A DNA stretch of 64,000 nt. Source: Hetaerina americana (Eukaryota > Arthropoda > Insecta > Odonata > Calopterygidae). The translations under genes and the position numbers were made by a program. Of the stretch, positions 12,377 to 23,235 are shown piece after piece. Under the pieces are notes generated by a model, which saw nothing but the letters and a program-made list of their open reading frames with translations, searched no databases and was not told the origin of the DNA. Within the stretch, counting starts at the first letter, position 1, and each line of letters begins with the position of its first letter. The stretch is taken from NCBI GenBank assembly GCA_022747635.1, contig JAKTNV010000005.1:40473738-40537737 (forward strand). Reading direction: 5' to 3'.

Positions 12377-12409
<33 letters not shown>
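12275..12409 (+). repeat. LINE 3' UTR and (TA)n(CA)n tail
   Basis: The stretch CCATCCAAAAACCTACC to GGTAGATTACC is the reverse complement of 8,771-8,805. The tail at 12,373-12,409, TA repeats then CA repeats, is mirrored at 8,740-8,765. The tail is therefore part of what was copied or duplicated. Confidence 0.85.
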
Positions 12410-12520
12410 ATAGAACACAAAAATAAAATAGATAACACTCAAAAGGACACTCACGTTTCAGAAATTTTAAGCTTTCGGCCTTCTCTGAGGTCTTCTTCAG
12501 GTCAGGTGAGTCTCCTCTAT
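12410..12520 (-). repeat. Short interspersed repeat with CTGAAGA...GAAA core (copy 1)
   Basis: It starts CAATAGAACACAAA on the plus strand and shares AAAAGGACACTCAC and the stretch after it with 63,693-63,780. On the minus strand the core CTGAAGA at 12,500 is followed by a weak hairpin (GACCT/AGGCC) and GAAA near 12,473. No ORF is present. Its type is unknown. It could be the end of a larger retroelement. Confidence 0.6.
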
Positions 12521-15419
12521 ATTTCTCTTGTGTTACTGTGCTCTTCGGCTTCAATTGTGATGAGCTCTGCCCTACATTAAAACGTGCGCGTCAACAATAT
12601 TTGCTTTTTTATTAGTGCCCTAGGAGTGTTTTTTTAAGCAAAGGAAGAGTCTGGTAATATATAATTTAATGTCATTTTATAACATATGGTACGAAATTAT
12701 ATTGTACACAGGAATTAAAGTTAATGATCTTTGGCATCGTATCAGAGGAAAAATGCTGAAAATGAGCTATTTACTGTTAGTATTTTGTCCTCATACGATC
12801 ACAGAGTAAGCAGGTATGACGTAGAAAGCAATATTTCTCTAAAATATACTCAATTCCAAAAAATCAAAATTTATACTTTAATACGAAGGAGTTTACTAGG
12901 AGGTAGGAATAAGGGAAAAGTTACCTCGGCCTAAAAAAAGGACCACATATGGGATGAGTGCTATAAACAATTTTGTTAGGTGGGAAAATGACTGGAAATT
13001 CAACTAGAAATGAAAAACTATTCCCAGATAAAAAGGAAAAATTAGTCCTAGAGACTTTTAAAAGAAAGTGAAAATTACTTGTTAGGAGAACGGAGTTTAC
13101 ACACGACACGACAGAGAGGCAAAACTGACTACATGTACTGTTTCGCCATATTAAAAATCCAACATTGTTTATTGGTCAATTGCACACGGACTGGATAAAA
13201 TAGTAGGCTGGTGAAATTCGAAAGTTAACTAAAAAAACAGAGGCTCTCGTTAAAAGCAGTATATCGGCCAAAGCGACACTTGGGTTAGATTTACATTGAT
13301 GAAACACGGAAAGGTTATTTTAACCATTCAAACATAAAATCTCGAATATGAATCCATCCTCAATAAGAACATTTTTCCATGGAAAATAGCCATTCATATA
13401 TTTATTTAAGTACGACCATAAACAATGGAAAAACAATAGCAAATAATAAATATAAAAATGTACAATGTATGTAATAATGAATAACAAATGTACGTTACTT
13501 ATATGTATAAAGCATGTCACGAACATCAATGATTTTTGTAAATCAATTAAGTATCAGAAGTCTTGTGTTTGCGTCCATTCAATAAGTTATTCCACCAGAT
13601 TCAAACATTTTATCAATCCTTACATTTTTAACGCATTTGCACACTGCCCCGATGCGTTCATTTCTTAGAGTTAGGAAGTCTTATGATTTCATGAGTACTC
13701 CCTCAGGTCATCATATTCCCTCCACCATAATCGCAACACTTCAACACAGATCGAGTACCAATCAACACCAAAAGTGTGAGCGGTTGTGTCGTATAGTGCG
13801 CTCGTATGTGCTAGTTGATTGGCAAGGAACCTTTCGTCATTCAAGTTTGATCTCGTCTAGAATATTTCAACCGTTTTGTCAAGTCCTTACCGGAGAAAAT
13901 CCGTTACGTGAAGAAAAATACAGGGCATTTTGAGGCACAATGGAAAAGGAAGCACCTAGAGAATAACATTATCGAGTTCAAATTCAAAAAAGAAATTGGA
14001 CAAGTTAAGAAAGAAAAAAGTCAAGAGGAATATGAAAATTACCAGATAAATCATTGGAGTACATCGGGAGCCATCCGCATACAAGACGGCCCCCCGCAGT
14101 GTCATCTGAGATTGTGCCCCCTTACTATGCATCATCATACGTAAATAAGGAAAAGAGGAACAATTCTGATTACAATTTTGAATAAATTCAAATTGCAGTT
14201 GCATCGGCTTCCACACGCCAGGGACGGATTTATATTTAGTTATGAAAGAAACAATAACACGATAGTTATGAAAACGCGAATTATAAATCAGTTAACGCAA
14301 ACTAGTGAAGGCGTCCAAAAACTGGGTTGGATTGAATTTGCGCCAATATCCTCATGCGGTCGATATCTCTTCGCATCAGATTTATCATTATTCCTTCAAT
14401 TGAAAATGTCACTTGGGAGTAAAAGTGGGTTTCAGAGAGAAGAAATAATGACCCCCCCCCCCTCCCCACAAGAATCCCCGCAACACCGACAAAGAATGCG
14501 ATGGAAAATTTAAGGAAAAAGGAATGGTGGAAACTTATTCAGTTGAAAAAGCTTTTCAAATAAAATAGGCAGGTACTTCTCCAACGCTTGCGAAACAAGC
14601 AATTGAGAGAAAACGTGATTCAGCCTCCTCAAATATCTCATATGATCCACACAAATATAAGGTTGATGGAAAAATGTGAGATCACTACAATTTACGAATC
14701 TTAAACTGACACTTAGAACCACACGAAAACTTCGAGGTAAGAGAGATCGTGAAATGCCCATACGTAAATAAAGAAAAATATTCATCAACGGCCACTCAGT
14801 TTTAATACGTTTTAACAGGTTTACAAAATAATACTAATTCCCACTCCAAAGAGCCTATAAAATGGGGTGGTTTCCCGATATGTGTATTAAAAACGTGAAA
14901 GAGCATTTCCATTAAGACTACAGTTTTTCCACATATATTGGTATGGGATTTAGTAATTAACAATTGGGGTAATTTTAATGTATGATGATTAAAATGGAGA
15001 AAGAGAGATCTGCATCACTCACGAAATTCTTCAAAAATATTTCAAATTAAGGATATGTCAAGCTGAAACAACAAATGAAAGAAAAATAAACGTGAATTGG
15101 CAAGAGTTTAGAGCTAGCAAACCACCCTTAGTATATGGAGCTGAAATCATTGAATCAGCTCCTGCAAGCCATCAGAAACATCACAGGAGTAATAACCACA
15201 ACATCTACCCTGCAGATATTATTTACTTTTCGAACTCTAGTTCGAGTCGGCACGCCAGAGGAGAGTTCGGGGGTGGTGAATCCGAAAATTCTAAACACCA
15301 GCAATCCAGATGCCTAAGCTTCTTCTCTTCCACTCCCGCCCAATCCCTCCATGCAAACATTTTCGAGACCCGGGGCAAAAGACATGTAACCCTTTGACGT
15401 GGAATGTTTCAAAACCCTT
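12521..15419. other. No recognisable gene
   Basis: AT-rich sequence. A poly-C run of about ten bases lies near 14,452-14,461. ORFs of about 60-110 codons show no family motif and are at chance length. Confidence 0.55.
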
Positions 15420-16430
15420 CAAATGAGTTAGCCGAGGGTCAAATTGAAGCACGCGAGGAGAGGTCGGAGGAGGAGGTGGTACTGGGATGGAGTGCGAGAT
15501 GAGGGATGAGAGGGTACGCGGGATTGTGGGAGGACTAGGGCCAGAATTTGGCGCCGAGGGAGTGCCGGCCGTGCGAGAGAAGGGGTCGCGAGGTCACGAC
15601 GTGCGAGAGGAGCGATCTTGGGGGTTGCCTCCCTCACCCCCGGGGGGCTGACCCCTCGGATACTGGACGTCCTCCGCCTTCGAAAAATGGAAAATGGTGA
15701 AAGGAGAAAAACACACAGGGGGGAGGGACGGAGAAAGGACACTATCTTCCAGTCCAGCGCTCACCTGACCTCGGTCGCTGCATCGGAGTTAAAATAAAAA
15801 TCCCCCCATTCCTATTAGAGCCCCCAGTGCCCTCGGCTTCTTTAACAGTAGTCCCTTGTCTCGTGGATATCAAACTTATTAAAGGCGTCACTGTGCTGAA
15901 ACGTGAGATTCCTTCCTTTCCATTTCTTTTCTTTTTTTAATCCTCCTCACTCGCCCGGGTCCGTTTTTGGATCCGGCTCGTGTGTGGGGGAGGTGGGTGG
16001 GTGGGCTTTGCGCAACTTTGCCACCGCCGACGCAAACGATCCTCGCGGAGGTGCGAGTCCCCTCCGTCTCCTGCCTACCCACCCCACAACCCACATCTCC
16101 CCTGCACCGTCCCTCCCCGCGCTCCGGGGCTAGAAAATCACCCGACTCGTCACGTGGAAAATAAAAAAATCCCCCGTCCCTTCGGGTAAAGATGCTTCTT
16201 GTTGCGTGGTTCGCTGCTATGTTCCTCCCACCTCCCTCAAGCCATATCCCGCGTCTCCGGTCGGTCCACTCGCTCCTTCTCTCGGGGGCATAATTTGCTC
16301 GGCGACTTACATGTGTCTCCGCCATTCAGCCTAGTGGTGTAGCTATCCCTCAACAGTTGCACGCGACCTGCCATTGACACGACTCTCTCTCCCTCCCGAA
16401 GAAAATGCGTCCTTCGATCCATGTTTTTGA
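15420..16430. other. GC- and CpG-rich island
   Basis: This roughly 1-kb segment is clearly GC-rich with frequent CpG against an AT-rich background. Open frames occur on both strands, as expected from composition, and none shows a recognisable domain. It could be a promoter-associated island or first exon of a host gene, or simply an isochore-like patch. No TATA box or initiator is convincing. Confidence 0.45.
15986..16005 (+). other. Predicted G-quadruplex motif
   Basis: Four G runs (GGGGG, GGG, GGG, GGG) are separated by loops AGGT, T and T. Single-base loops favour a stable quadruplex. It sits inside the GC-rich island. Confidence 0.6.
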
Positions 16431-17042
16431 GAATCTAATCGATTGGAACTCTCTTTCCGAGACATTCCTTCGGCAAAGGTGGACGTGCATGAGTTAAAAA
16501 TTCAGGGATTACATTTTTTTCGGAGGAACGGAAGCAGATGCTTTCTCCGTGATTATCGCGATTTGATCCCCGTGATCTTCGAAGATAATTGTTCAAAATT
16601 TCATGCGGATTCAGCTGAGCATATTCACCTTGTGTAAATTAACTTCCTATACGGCCGAGGTAGGTGCGGTTTTCACATGCCGACACTAAATCGGCGCATC
16701 CAAAACCATATGTAGTGGAACATTGAAATTCCGTCAATAATTAATTGGTCAGACGTTGATTGACAAAAGTATTTATGCTATAGTCTTAATCAGCTTGGAA
16801 ACATCTGTATCGAGCCGCGACTTCTTGATGGCGTTACCTTTAATTAATTAATCAAGTATTACAACACAAAAAAGTAATTTTTTTCTATCACAGAAAACAC
16901 AACAAATGTTTCAAGAGAAACTATATCAAAAGTTAAAAATTAGCTAAATATCAACAGAGACATTTCCATGTATAATAACGGATTAAAGTAATTTAGGCAA
17001 ATATAATGCTGATTTAAATTTGATCAATGCAATATAATAATA
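16431..17042. other. No recognisable gene
   Basis: AT-rich unique-looking sequence between the GC-rich island and SINE-A copy 2. Nothing else is seen. Confidence 0.5.
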
Positions 17043-17303
17043 AGTTAGAGCCTTGGACCACTGACTGGAGGGCCGGGTTTCGATTCATGGGCAAGCCTCT
17101 CTGTGCCCCCTCAGCTCCACACAAGCTTTGTGATTTTTCGGGTACCAGATCTTCCCGGGAAACCATAGCCGGTACAAGGAAATGAGCTTACCCCCGTACC
17201 CTGATGTGTGAATTTCACACGCCGTCGGGTTAAGTACTGGGTGGACTCTACCATCACCTACCAACCCGACCTTCGGGTTGAATACTATGTTTATGGTTAT
17301 TTT
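17043..17303 (+). mobile_element. SINE-A copy 2
   Basis: The tRNA-like head is decayed, but a B-box-like GGGTTTCGATTC remains. It is followed by the family body: CGGGTACCAGATCTTCC, CCTGATGTGTGAATTTCACA, and CGACCTTCGGGTTGAATAC before TTTATGG. Plus strand. Confidence 0.8.
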
Positions 17304-19780
17304 TAATAATATCGGCTTAACATTTTAATTCAATTGTGACTCGTGAGGAGCTACAATATGGTTTCCATTATGCATAAAATCTTAATGGTTGAATAAGCAT
17401 TTATGCAGAGAATTAGAAGAGAATTACGCCTACATATACCTCATTGTCGCCTATTTTGTAGTTTTACTATCATATTTAGCCGTAATTATTGTCTGAAAAT
17501 ACTAACGCACGTAGGCTATGTAATACCTGTAATTCCCCACTTCACATTGAAACTTGAAATTCAAATGTAGGCCGTTACCAAGACGTACGGGATTCAAGCT
17601 GGAAATATTTTAATCCAACAGTTTATATAATATAGTTCCTCGGACAATAATAAAAAGTGATTCGCCTGCAGAAAGTACTTAGGCAGGAGAGACAAATATT
17701 TATCAGTATTAGTCATCGTTCTCACGACCCCAAGTCATTGATTATAAGAGAGACTTTTGGAACTTGGCTCTAGCGGGTACTAGGGTTGAGTTACGAGTGC
17801 TAAACGTGAGGACTAAATTTTCTCATCCATTCATTCATAGAGGGTAATAAGGCGTGGTATTTGCGAGAATACCTATTCGTAGGATAACTGTCGGTAATAG
17901 CATGAGAATAGGGTCTTTAGGGTTTAAATAAATGTGATAAGCCATAAGGGCTTCAAAATCATACTATTCTTAGGGGGCTGGCAAAACTCTATCTAGACTG
18001 GAAACGTACTTTACTCGCATGCCACGTACGCTAGAGCAGGGTTACTTGAGAATATGATTTATCCAATTTCGACGAATGCCATCATCGTCGGGTCAATCGA
18101 TAATAGGATGTTCAAAACGATCCGGTGGTTTCGTTGGAACGCTGGCGTCATAGATTTGATTTCGATGATTTGCAGGTTAGATGTGGATGATCAAAGTCGG
18201 ATTGTTCCCAATGGCTTAGCGGTCATCGAAATTCCATGAAAAATTCGGACAACTGAAAGCCCCCCAAACGCCAGATATGGAGCCCCAGCGCGTTATTATG
18301 GCGCGTATGGACGACCGCGATTATGGAAAGAAGGAGGGGAAAAAATACGAAGATTTCACTATCCCCCTGCGAAACTTTTGCTGAGCATCATTGGCTTTTG
18401 CAACGACTCCGCTCGCCGTAAAATTGAAGGTGTGGGATCCAATGCCGAAAAAGGCAACTCGCCATGCGTGCTTGCCGGCTTGTAAGAGTGATAAATATCC
18501 ACCTTTTCAATCCGTTACGCTATTACACATTGGGCACCCGTCCTCGACCCGATCATCAATTGAGACGCTACTCAATTGGATCCGCGGAATTCAATTGCCT
18601 CCGCTTCGAACGGTATTGCCGTGAGCAATGCCATTACATGCACACAGTATACGAGGCAGTGTGCATCTCTCTCTTTTCTTGGACTGCCACCACATCTTCT
18701 CGTCGCTTATCTGTTCGTGTAAGACAAGCCTTCAATGTAAGGCGAGTATTCGAGTCCGATGCTCCGGCAGCCTCTCCTGAGGCATGATGTTGTTGGGACA
18801 CCAAGCAACCGGTGGGATGAGTGCAATAATATATAGTACCAATTTAAATCCACCTGCTGCACGAAGAAGGACAGACTGGAAATAAATGTCTGAGCACGAT
18901 CCCACCCTTCGTTATCAGTTGACTGCATGATTTAAGGAACCGTTTACCCTCGAAAGCATTTCGTTGTGAAAAATAAACCTAGAAAAAATAGCTTGAACTT
19001 GACTCAGCGATAATTCATTCAAAATTTGATATATGCGCGCTTTTGTTTCACCCACCCAAAATGTTTCATCTGAAAAAACATTGGAGAAATTTTAAATCGT
19101 GGTTAAACTCTTTGATATCGATATTGTATTCTTTGATGAGAATTATTGGGCTAAATAATTTGCTGGTCTCTTTGAGACAACAGAGAGAAAATAATTGAAA
19201 TTAAGTAGCCCAAAAAACGATGTACTTGTACTGTTGAGTTAAATGGGAGAAAATGCCACATTAAGAGAGTACTCGCAAAAGGAAAAATAATGGAGTAACT
19301 ATTTTTTTATATTGTCACAGGATGTACGTGTACGAGAATGTAAGGTTACATGAAAAACTTGAAAGATGTGTTAATGCTTGAGATTTTAGCCTTCATTAAT
19401 CAGAAGAAAAATATCCGTTCAGGAATCGATATTTACTATTTATTTATTTAAAGCCCGCCCAACTGAACAGTTACAGGCCAAAAAGCTCAAAATCACCGAA
19501 ACTAAAACCTCAGGTCGACAACAACCCACCAAGGCAGTTTTAGTAACTGCAACCTCTGGTACAGCAGGCGACAGTGTTATAACGCCATCACCGGCCATCA
19601 TCATGGGTAAACATTGATATTTAAAACATAGTTCATAAATTTGTATGAGTTTGAATAAACAGGCCACGCGCTCTATATCACGGAATATTTCATTTTTCAG
19701 TCAAAAAACATTAGATTTAATACGACTATCACTCAAATTGAGTAGTTTCAGGCGTGGTGTGGAGGCAATCGAACATAATG
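17304..19780. other. No recognisable gene
   Basis: Unique-looking sequence. A short TTTATTTATTTAAA stretch at about 19,438 resembles a LINE tail read from the minus strand, but no coding remnant supports that. Confidence 0.5.
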
Positions 19781-19935
19781 AATAACTGATAGTAGATTCC
19801 ACTAGATAACATTTGGTTTTACGACCGGGTTTCGATGTATGAAATCATCATCAGGTCCCTGATGATAATGTAGCACATCGAAACCTGGTCGTAAAATAAA
19901 TTTTATACATTGGAATAGTGCTGCTATCAGTTATT
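19781..19935. repeat. Imperfect palindrome with hammerhead-like cores in both arms
   Basis: The ends are AATAACTGATAG and its complement CTATCAGTTATT. The arms match imperfectly and meet near 19,857. The plus strand at 19,859-19,884 reads CTGATGA, a small hairpin (ATGT/ACAT), then CGAAAC. The minus strand at 19,854-19,829 reads CTGATGA ... ATCGAAAC. No ORF is present. It could be a foldback element or the end structure of a retroelement. Confidence 0.7.
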
Positions 19936-20985
19936 CATAAACTATCACTCATTCAAAACAGAATCTGTGAAGCAAGATTGATTTTTTAAGTTAATAAAAA
20001 ATTCCCAACTGATTTGCTACTGATATACTATAATGAACATTTTATTTGATATCATGATACACTATCATAAAATAATCCTAAACAGAGTCCATGGTGTCAT
20101 ACTGAATATTTTAATTAATTACTTACTCCAGCGAAATGAAGGAAAGGTTTAATTCACCTGGCTGAAATATGTAATGGAGAGAGGAAGTGGGGCAAGTAAG
20201 CAGCTGAGGAGTTGGAAGGCAATGACGAATGGACTGATACGGTGGAAATAATATGCAACAGGTTAAATAATTACTTTTCAATGTCGTTCTGGGGGAGCGA
20301 TATGAGAACGTCCTAATTATACCAGGCGCCATAAAGCAGGCAAGCGTAACCTGGTCTAATAGCCTCATCTTGCTGTCACTAAACGTCTTAAGAGGGCAAA
20401 TTCAATATTCATGCAGCAACCAAGAGGCATTCAGACTAGAATCGTGAGCGTTTTTGATCAGATAACTAACGGCTGATAATCAAGCAATAAAATCATGGGA
20501 AGGTAAACTCAGACAGTTCAACGTATAGGTGCTATTGTCAATGTCTAAGGATAACCAGATCAGCTCCTTAAAGACCACCATCACGAAGGTAAAGCGTTGC
20601 TGCGGTGGGTGAGTGTAGAGATCAGCTCGTAATTGATGCCGAAGCAAAGATTCGAATAGAAAAGGGACCAGCTCATTTTCCTGCGGCACATGCAATTTTC
20701 CGGAAGGTCTGGCAACGGAAAACTCACACAGCTAAATGGGTAATCTGGTTTTAAACCTGGGAACTGAAACCAGCGGGAAAACGATCGACCTAATGGGCTA
20801 CAACCCTGCTAATTCCATTGAGAAAATAACCACTCCAACATATATATGAAAACAATTGGGTCAAATGAAAATACGCCGAACTTAGTAAAGTACCTTCACC
20901 TGCTGTTTCAAAAGTAGCGGGTTAGAATTCCTAAGCAAATTTTTCGTCGCCAAACTTCATGGATTTTTCTATTTATTCTCGGCAT
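19936..20985. other. No recognisable gene
   Basis: Unique-looking sequence between the palindrome and a decayed LINE. No supported feature. Confidence 0.5.
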
Positions 20986-23010
20986 TCTTGACAGACATTA
21001 GAGCAGAAACAGTCAAACTAGCGGTAGTGTACATGCCGGCAAACAGTCATAGGGGGGAAGAATTAAATAGTGTAAACGGTATTAGACGAAATGTTCCCAA
21101 ATGTTCCTACAAGAAAACACTTGATAGTGTTTGGGGACTGGAATGCGATGGTAGGTAATATGAGAGACAAGAGTGAGGTCGGAGAATACGGTTTAGGTGA
21201 AAGGAAGAGAAAGGGGAGAAAACTATACAGTTATGAAGGAGAAATGGGTTGATTATAACTAAAACCTGGTTTAAACACCACCATAGGAGTATGTACATGA
21301 CGTGGAAAATGACGTGAGATACAGGAAGACATCAATTAAGCTTGATTATGGTTAGGCACGGCGCAATTATGAACAGCGCAATCAACAAACACATTTTCCC
21401 GTGATCAGGTGAAGATTCGGGTCACAATTCGGTGCTCATGAAGCGAAATTTTTACTCATGGATAATGAGAAAGGTAAGCATTATATGAAAATGGAATGTA
21501 GAAGATTTAACTAGGGCGAAAAGGAAGTAGTACTAGGAGGTAGTCGATTTAATGCTGAACGAGGAAAGGGAGTTGGTGCAGTAAAAGGATGATGGGAATA
21601 TCTCAAACAAGGATTATAAAAAGCGGCAAAATCAACAATTGATGTTAGAAAGGAAATTCCGTTTACAACGATTAGAGACACAATGGGTAAAACATTAACG
21701 GAAGAAGAAGAGAAAGTGACAAAATGGAAAGAATATAGTACAGCCAATAGGTTTGGAAATAAGAAATAAATATGATACTGATAATAATAGCTGAGGACCA
21801 GGAATACATAACGGTGAGATAGAAAAGGCATTTGATGACATGGGATAGAAAAATAGTGCAGGAATAGATAATATCTCTGCAGAAATATTTAAAAATATAT
21901 GAATACGGGGAAGAAAGCGTTTTTACGTTAGCTCATTTCCAGTATTTAAGAGGGAAGAATTTGGCCGGAGGACTTCATTAAATTAATATTGACACCATTC
22001 CAAAAAAGGGAAAAGCAATAATATTTGCGGAATATGTTTGATTTTGCACGCGGCAATGCACTACTTAGGATAACTAAAAAATGTTGGAAATGGAGAGAAT
22101 GAGTACTTCTCAGAAAATCAATTTGGATTTAGAAGTGGAATTGGTATGCGCACGATGCCATTCTAGTAATAATGGGGTCACTGGTATAAAGTTAGAGTGC
22201 AACCAGAATATATATGTTTATGCCTTTTGGATTTTGAGAATGCGTTCTACAGAGTAAACTGGGCACGATTACTGAATATTTTGCAGAATATAGCAGCAGA
22301 TAGGAGATATAAGCATCATTCCCGAAACCTGTACACGTTGAACGGCTGCGGCGAGTAGATGGAGACTAAAGGGACAAGGCTGGGGAGGGATATCCAATAT
22401 CACCTGTTATTTTCAATGGATATTCGAAGGAAATGGTAAGATAGGAATGGGATGGACTGGAATCAGTTGTGAAAGTAGGTGGGGAACTCTTCCCATTAGT
22501 CGGATAAAACATCTCATCTATTAGGGAAGTGCTTTAAATGAGGGTGGGCGGAGTGACAGGGCTATTCAAAGAGGAAGGGCATGCAAAGAGTCTGATGTTG
22601 ATGAGAGAGACCTTATTTAAAGATTTAAAGAGAAGAACAGTGACAAATTAAATATAAAGCTTAGTTTTATATGGTTCAGGAATCTGGTATTTGAGGTTAT
22701 GGTACAAGCGCCGATTGAAGGCTTTTGAGATTTGCATGAGGAGAAGAATAGAGAAAATTAAAATCGACGAATATGAAAAAAAACGAAGAAGTTCGAACAT
22801 GATAGGGGAAAAAGAGACAACTATTGGAAGAAATTATAATAAGGCAGGCCAAAAGGGTGCAAGAGATACTGAGAAACACTAAGATGCTGAAGGCGCTAAG
22901 ATGGTAAAAGTGAGAATCCTGGGAAGGCGAGTTAAAGGAAGGACAAAAATAATCATTTTGGATTAAATAAGGGAGGTAGAAAGTATTCAGAGCTGAAGAA
23001 TCTACCAACC
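20986..23010 (+). pseudogene. Decayed LINE: endonuclease and reverse transcriptase remnants
   Basis: Plus-strand frames with many stops and frameshifts still show the element order. First comes an endonuclease piece with VVYMPA and, at about 21,115-21,150, KHLIVFGDWNA. Then come reverse transcriptase pieces: AGIDNIS near 21,860, NQFGFRSG near 22,120, and a C-terminal LKAFEICMRRRIEKIK near 22,710-22,765. Near 22,980 the sequence for RKYSELK matches the end of the 8.8-10.6 kb protein. It belongs to the same broad LINE group as that element but is far older. It cannot encode a protein. Confidence 0.8.
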
Positions 23011-23025
23011 AGAGTAATTACCCTA

Positions 23026-23235
23026 AGCTTGGTTTGGGTGCTGATATAACATTACCTAATTGGTACTTAGCCCTAAAGTATGTTGAATTTATTCTTCTGG
23101 AAATGGGGCCAGTTCTTCTCCATATTATATCCGTGGTTTCCCGAGAAAACTTGGCACCGAAAAAATTACGCAGCTTGGATGAAGATAGTGGTGATCATTG
23201 TCACCTGCATTGGAACTCTGGTCTTCCAGTCTGTT
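23026..23235 (-). mobile_element. SINE-A copy 3, heavily decayed
   Basis: Aligned by eye to 29,888-30,083, the matching blocks are GGTACTTAGCCC, GGGGCCAGTTCTTC, GTGGTTTCCCGAG, AAAAAATTACGCAGCTTGG and CTCTGGTC. It directly follows the decayed LINE end. Confidence 0.6.

Larger units (their letters stand above)
8740..12409. mobile_element. Composite of two head-to-head LINE (non-LTR retrotransposon) pieces
   Basis: The left piece (8,765-10,649) is on the minus strand and runs from the 3' tail through the whole reverse transcriptase. The right piece (10,849-12,372) is on the plus strand and has the 5' leader, the start of the endonuclease and the end of the reverse transcriptase, with the middle missing. 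Both end in the same 3' sequence and the same tail, (TA)n followed by (CA)n. About 640 bp at each edge (8,765-9,400 and 11,727-12,372) is therefore a near-identical inverted repeat. Between the pieces lies a duplicated 139-bp leader segment around a (TA)n tract. The few differences between arms imply recent activity or recent duplication. The element is APE-type; I cannot fix the clade (RTE-like or Ingi/Vingi-like). Confidence 0.85.

Noticed and set aside
8740..12409. A CRISPR array, operon or prophage interpretation of repeats in this window
   Set aside because: No short regularly spaced direct repeats with unique spacers. All repeats are eukaryotic mobile elements, satellites or microsatellites.
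8740..12409. Simple twin-priming inversion of one LINE insertion
   Set aside because: Both inverted and direct pieces contain the full 3' end and tail, which a single twin-primed insertion would not produce.
15888..16325. 145-codon minus-strand ORF in the GC-rich island
   Set aside because: Low-complexity Arg/Gly-rich translation with no domain; explained by composition.
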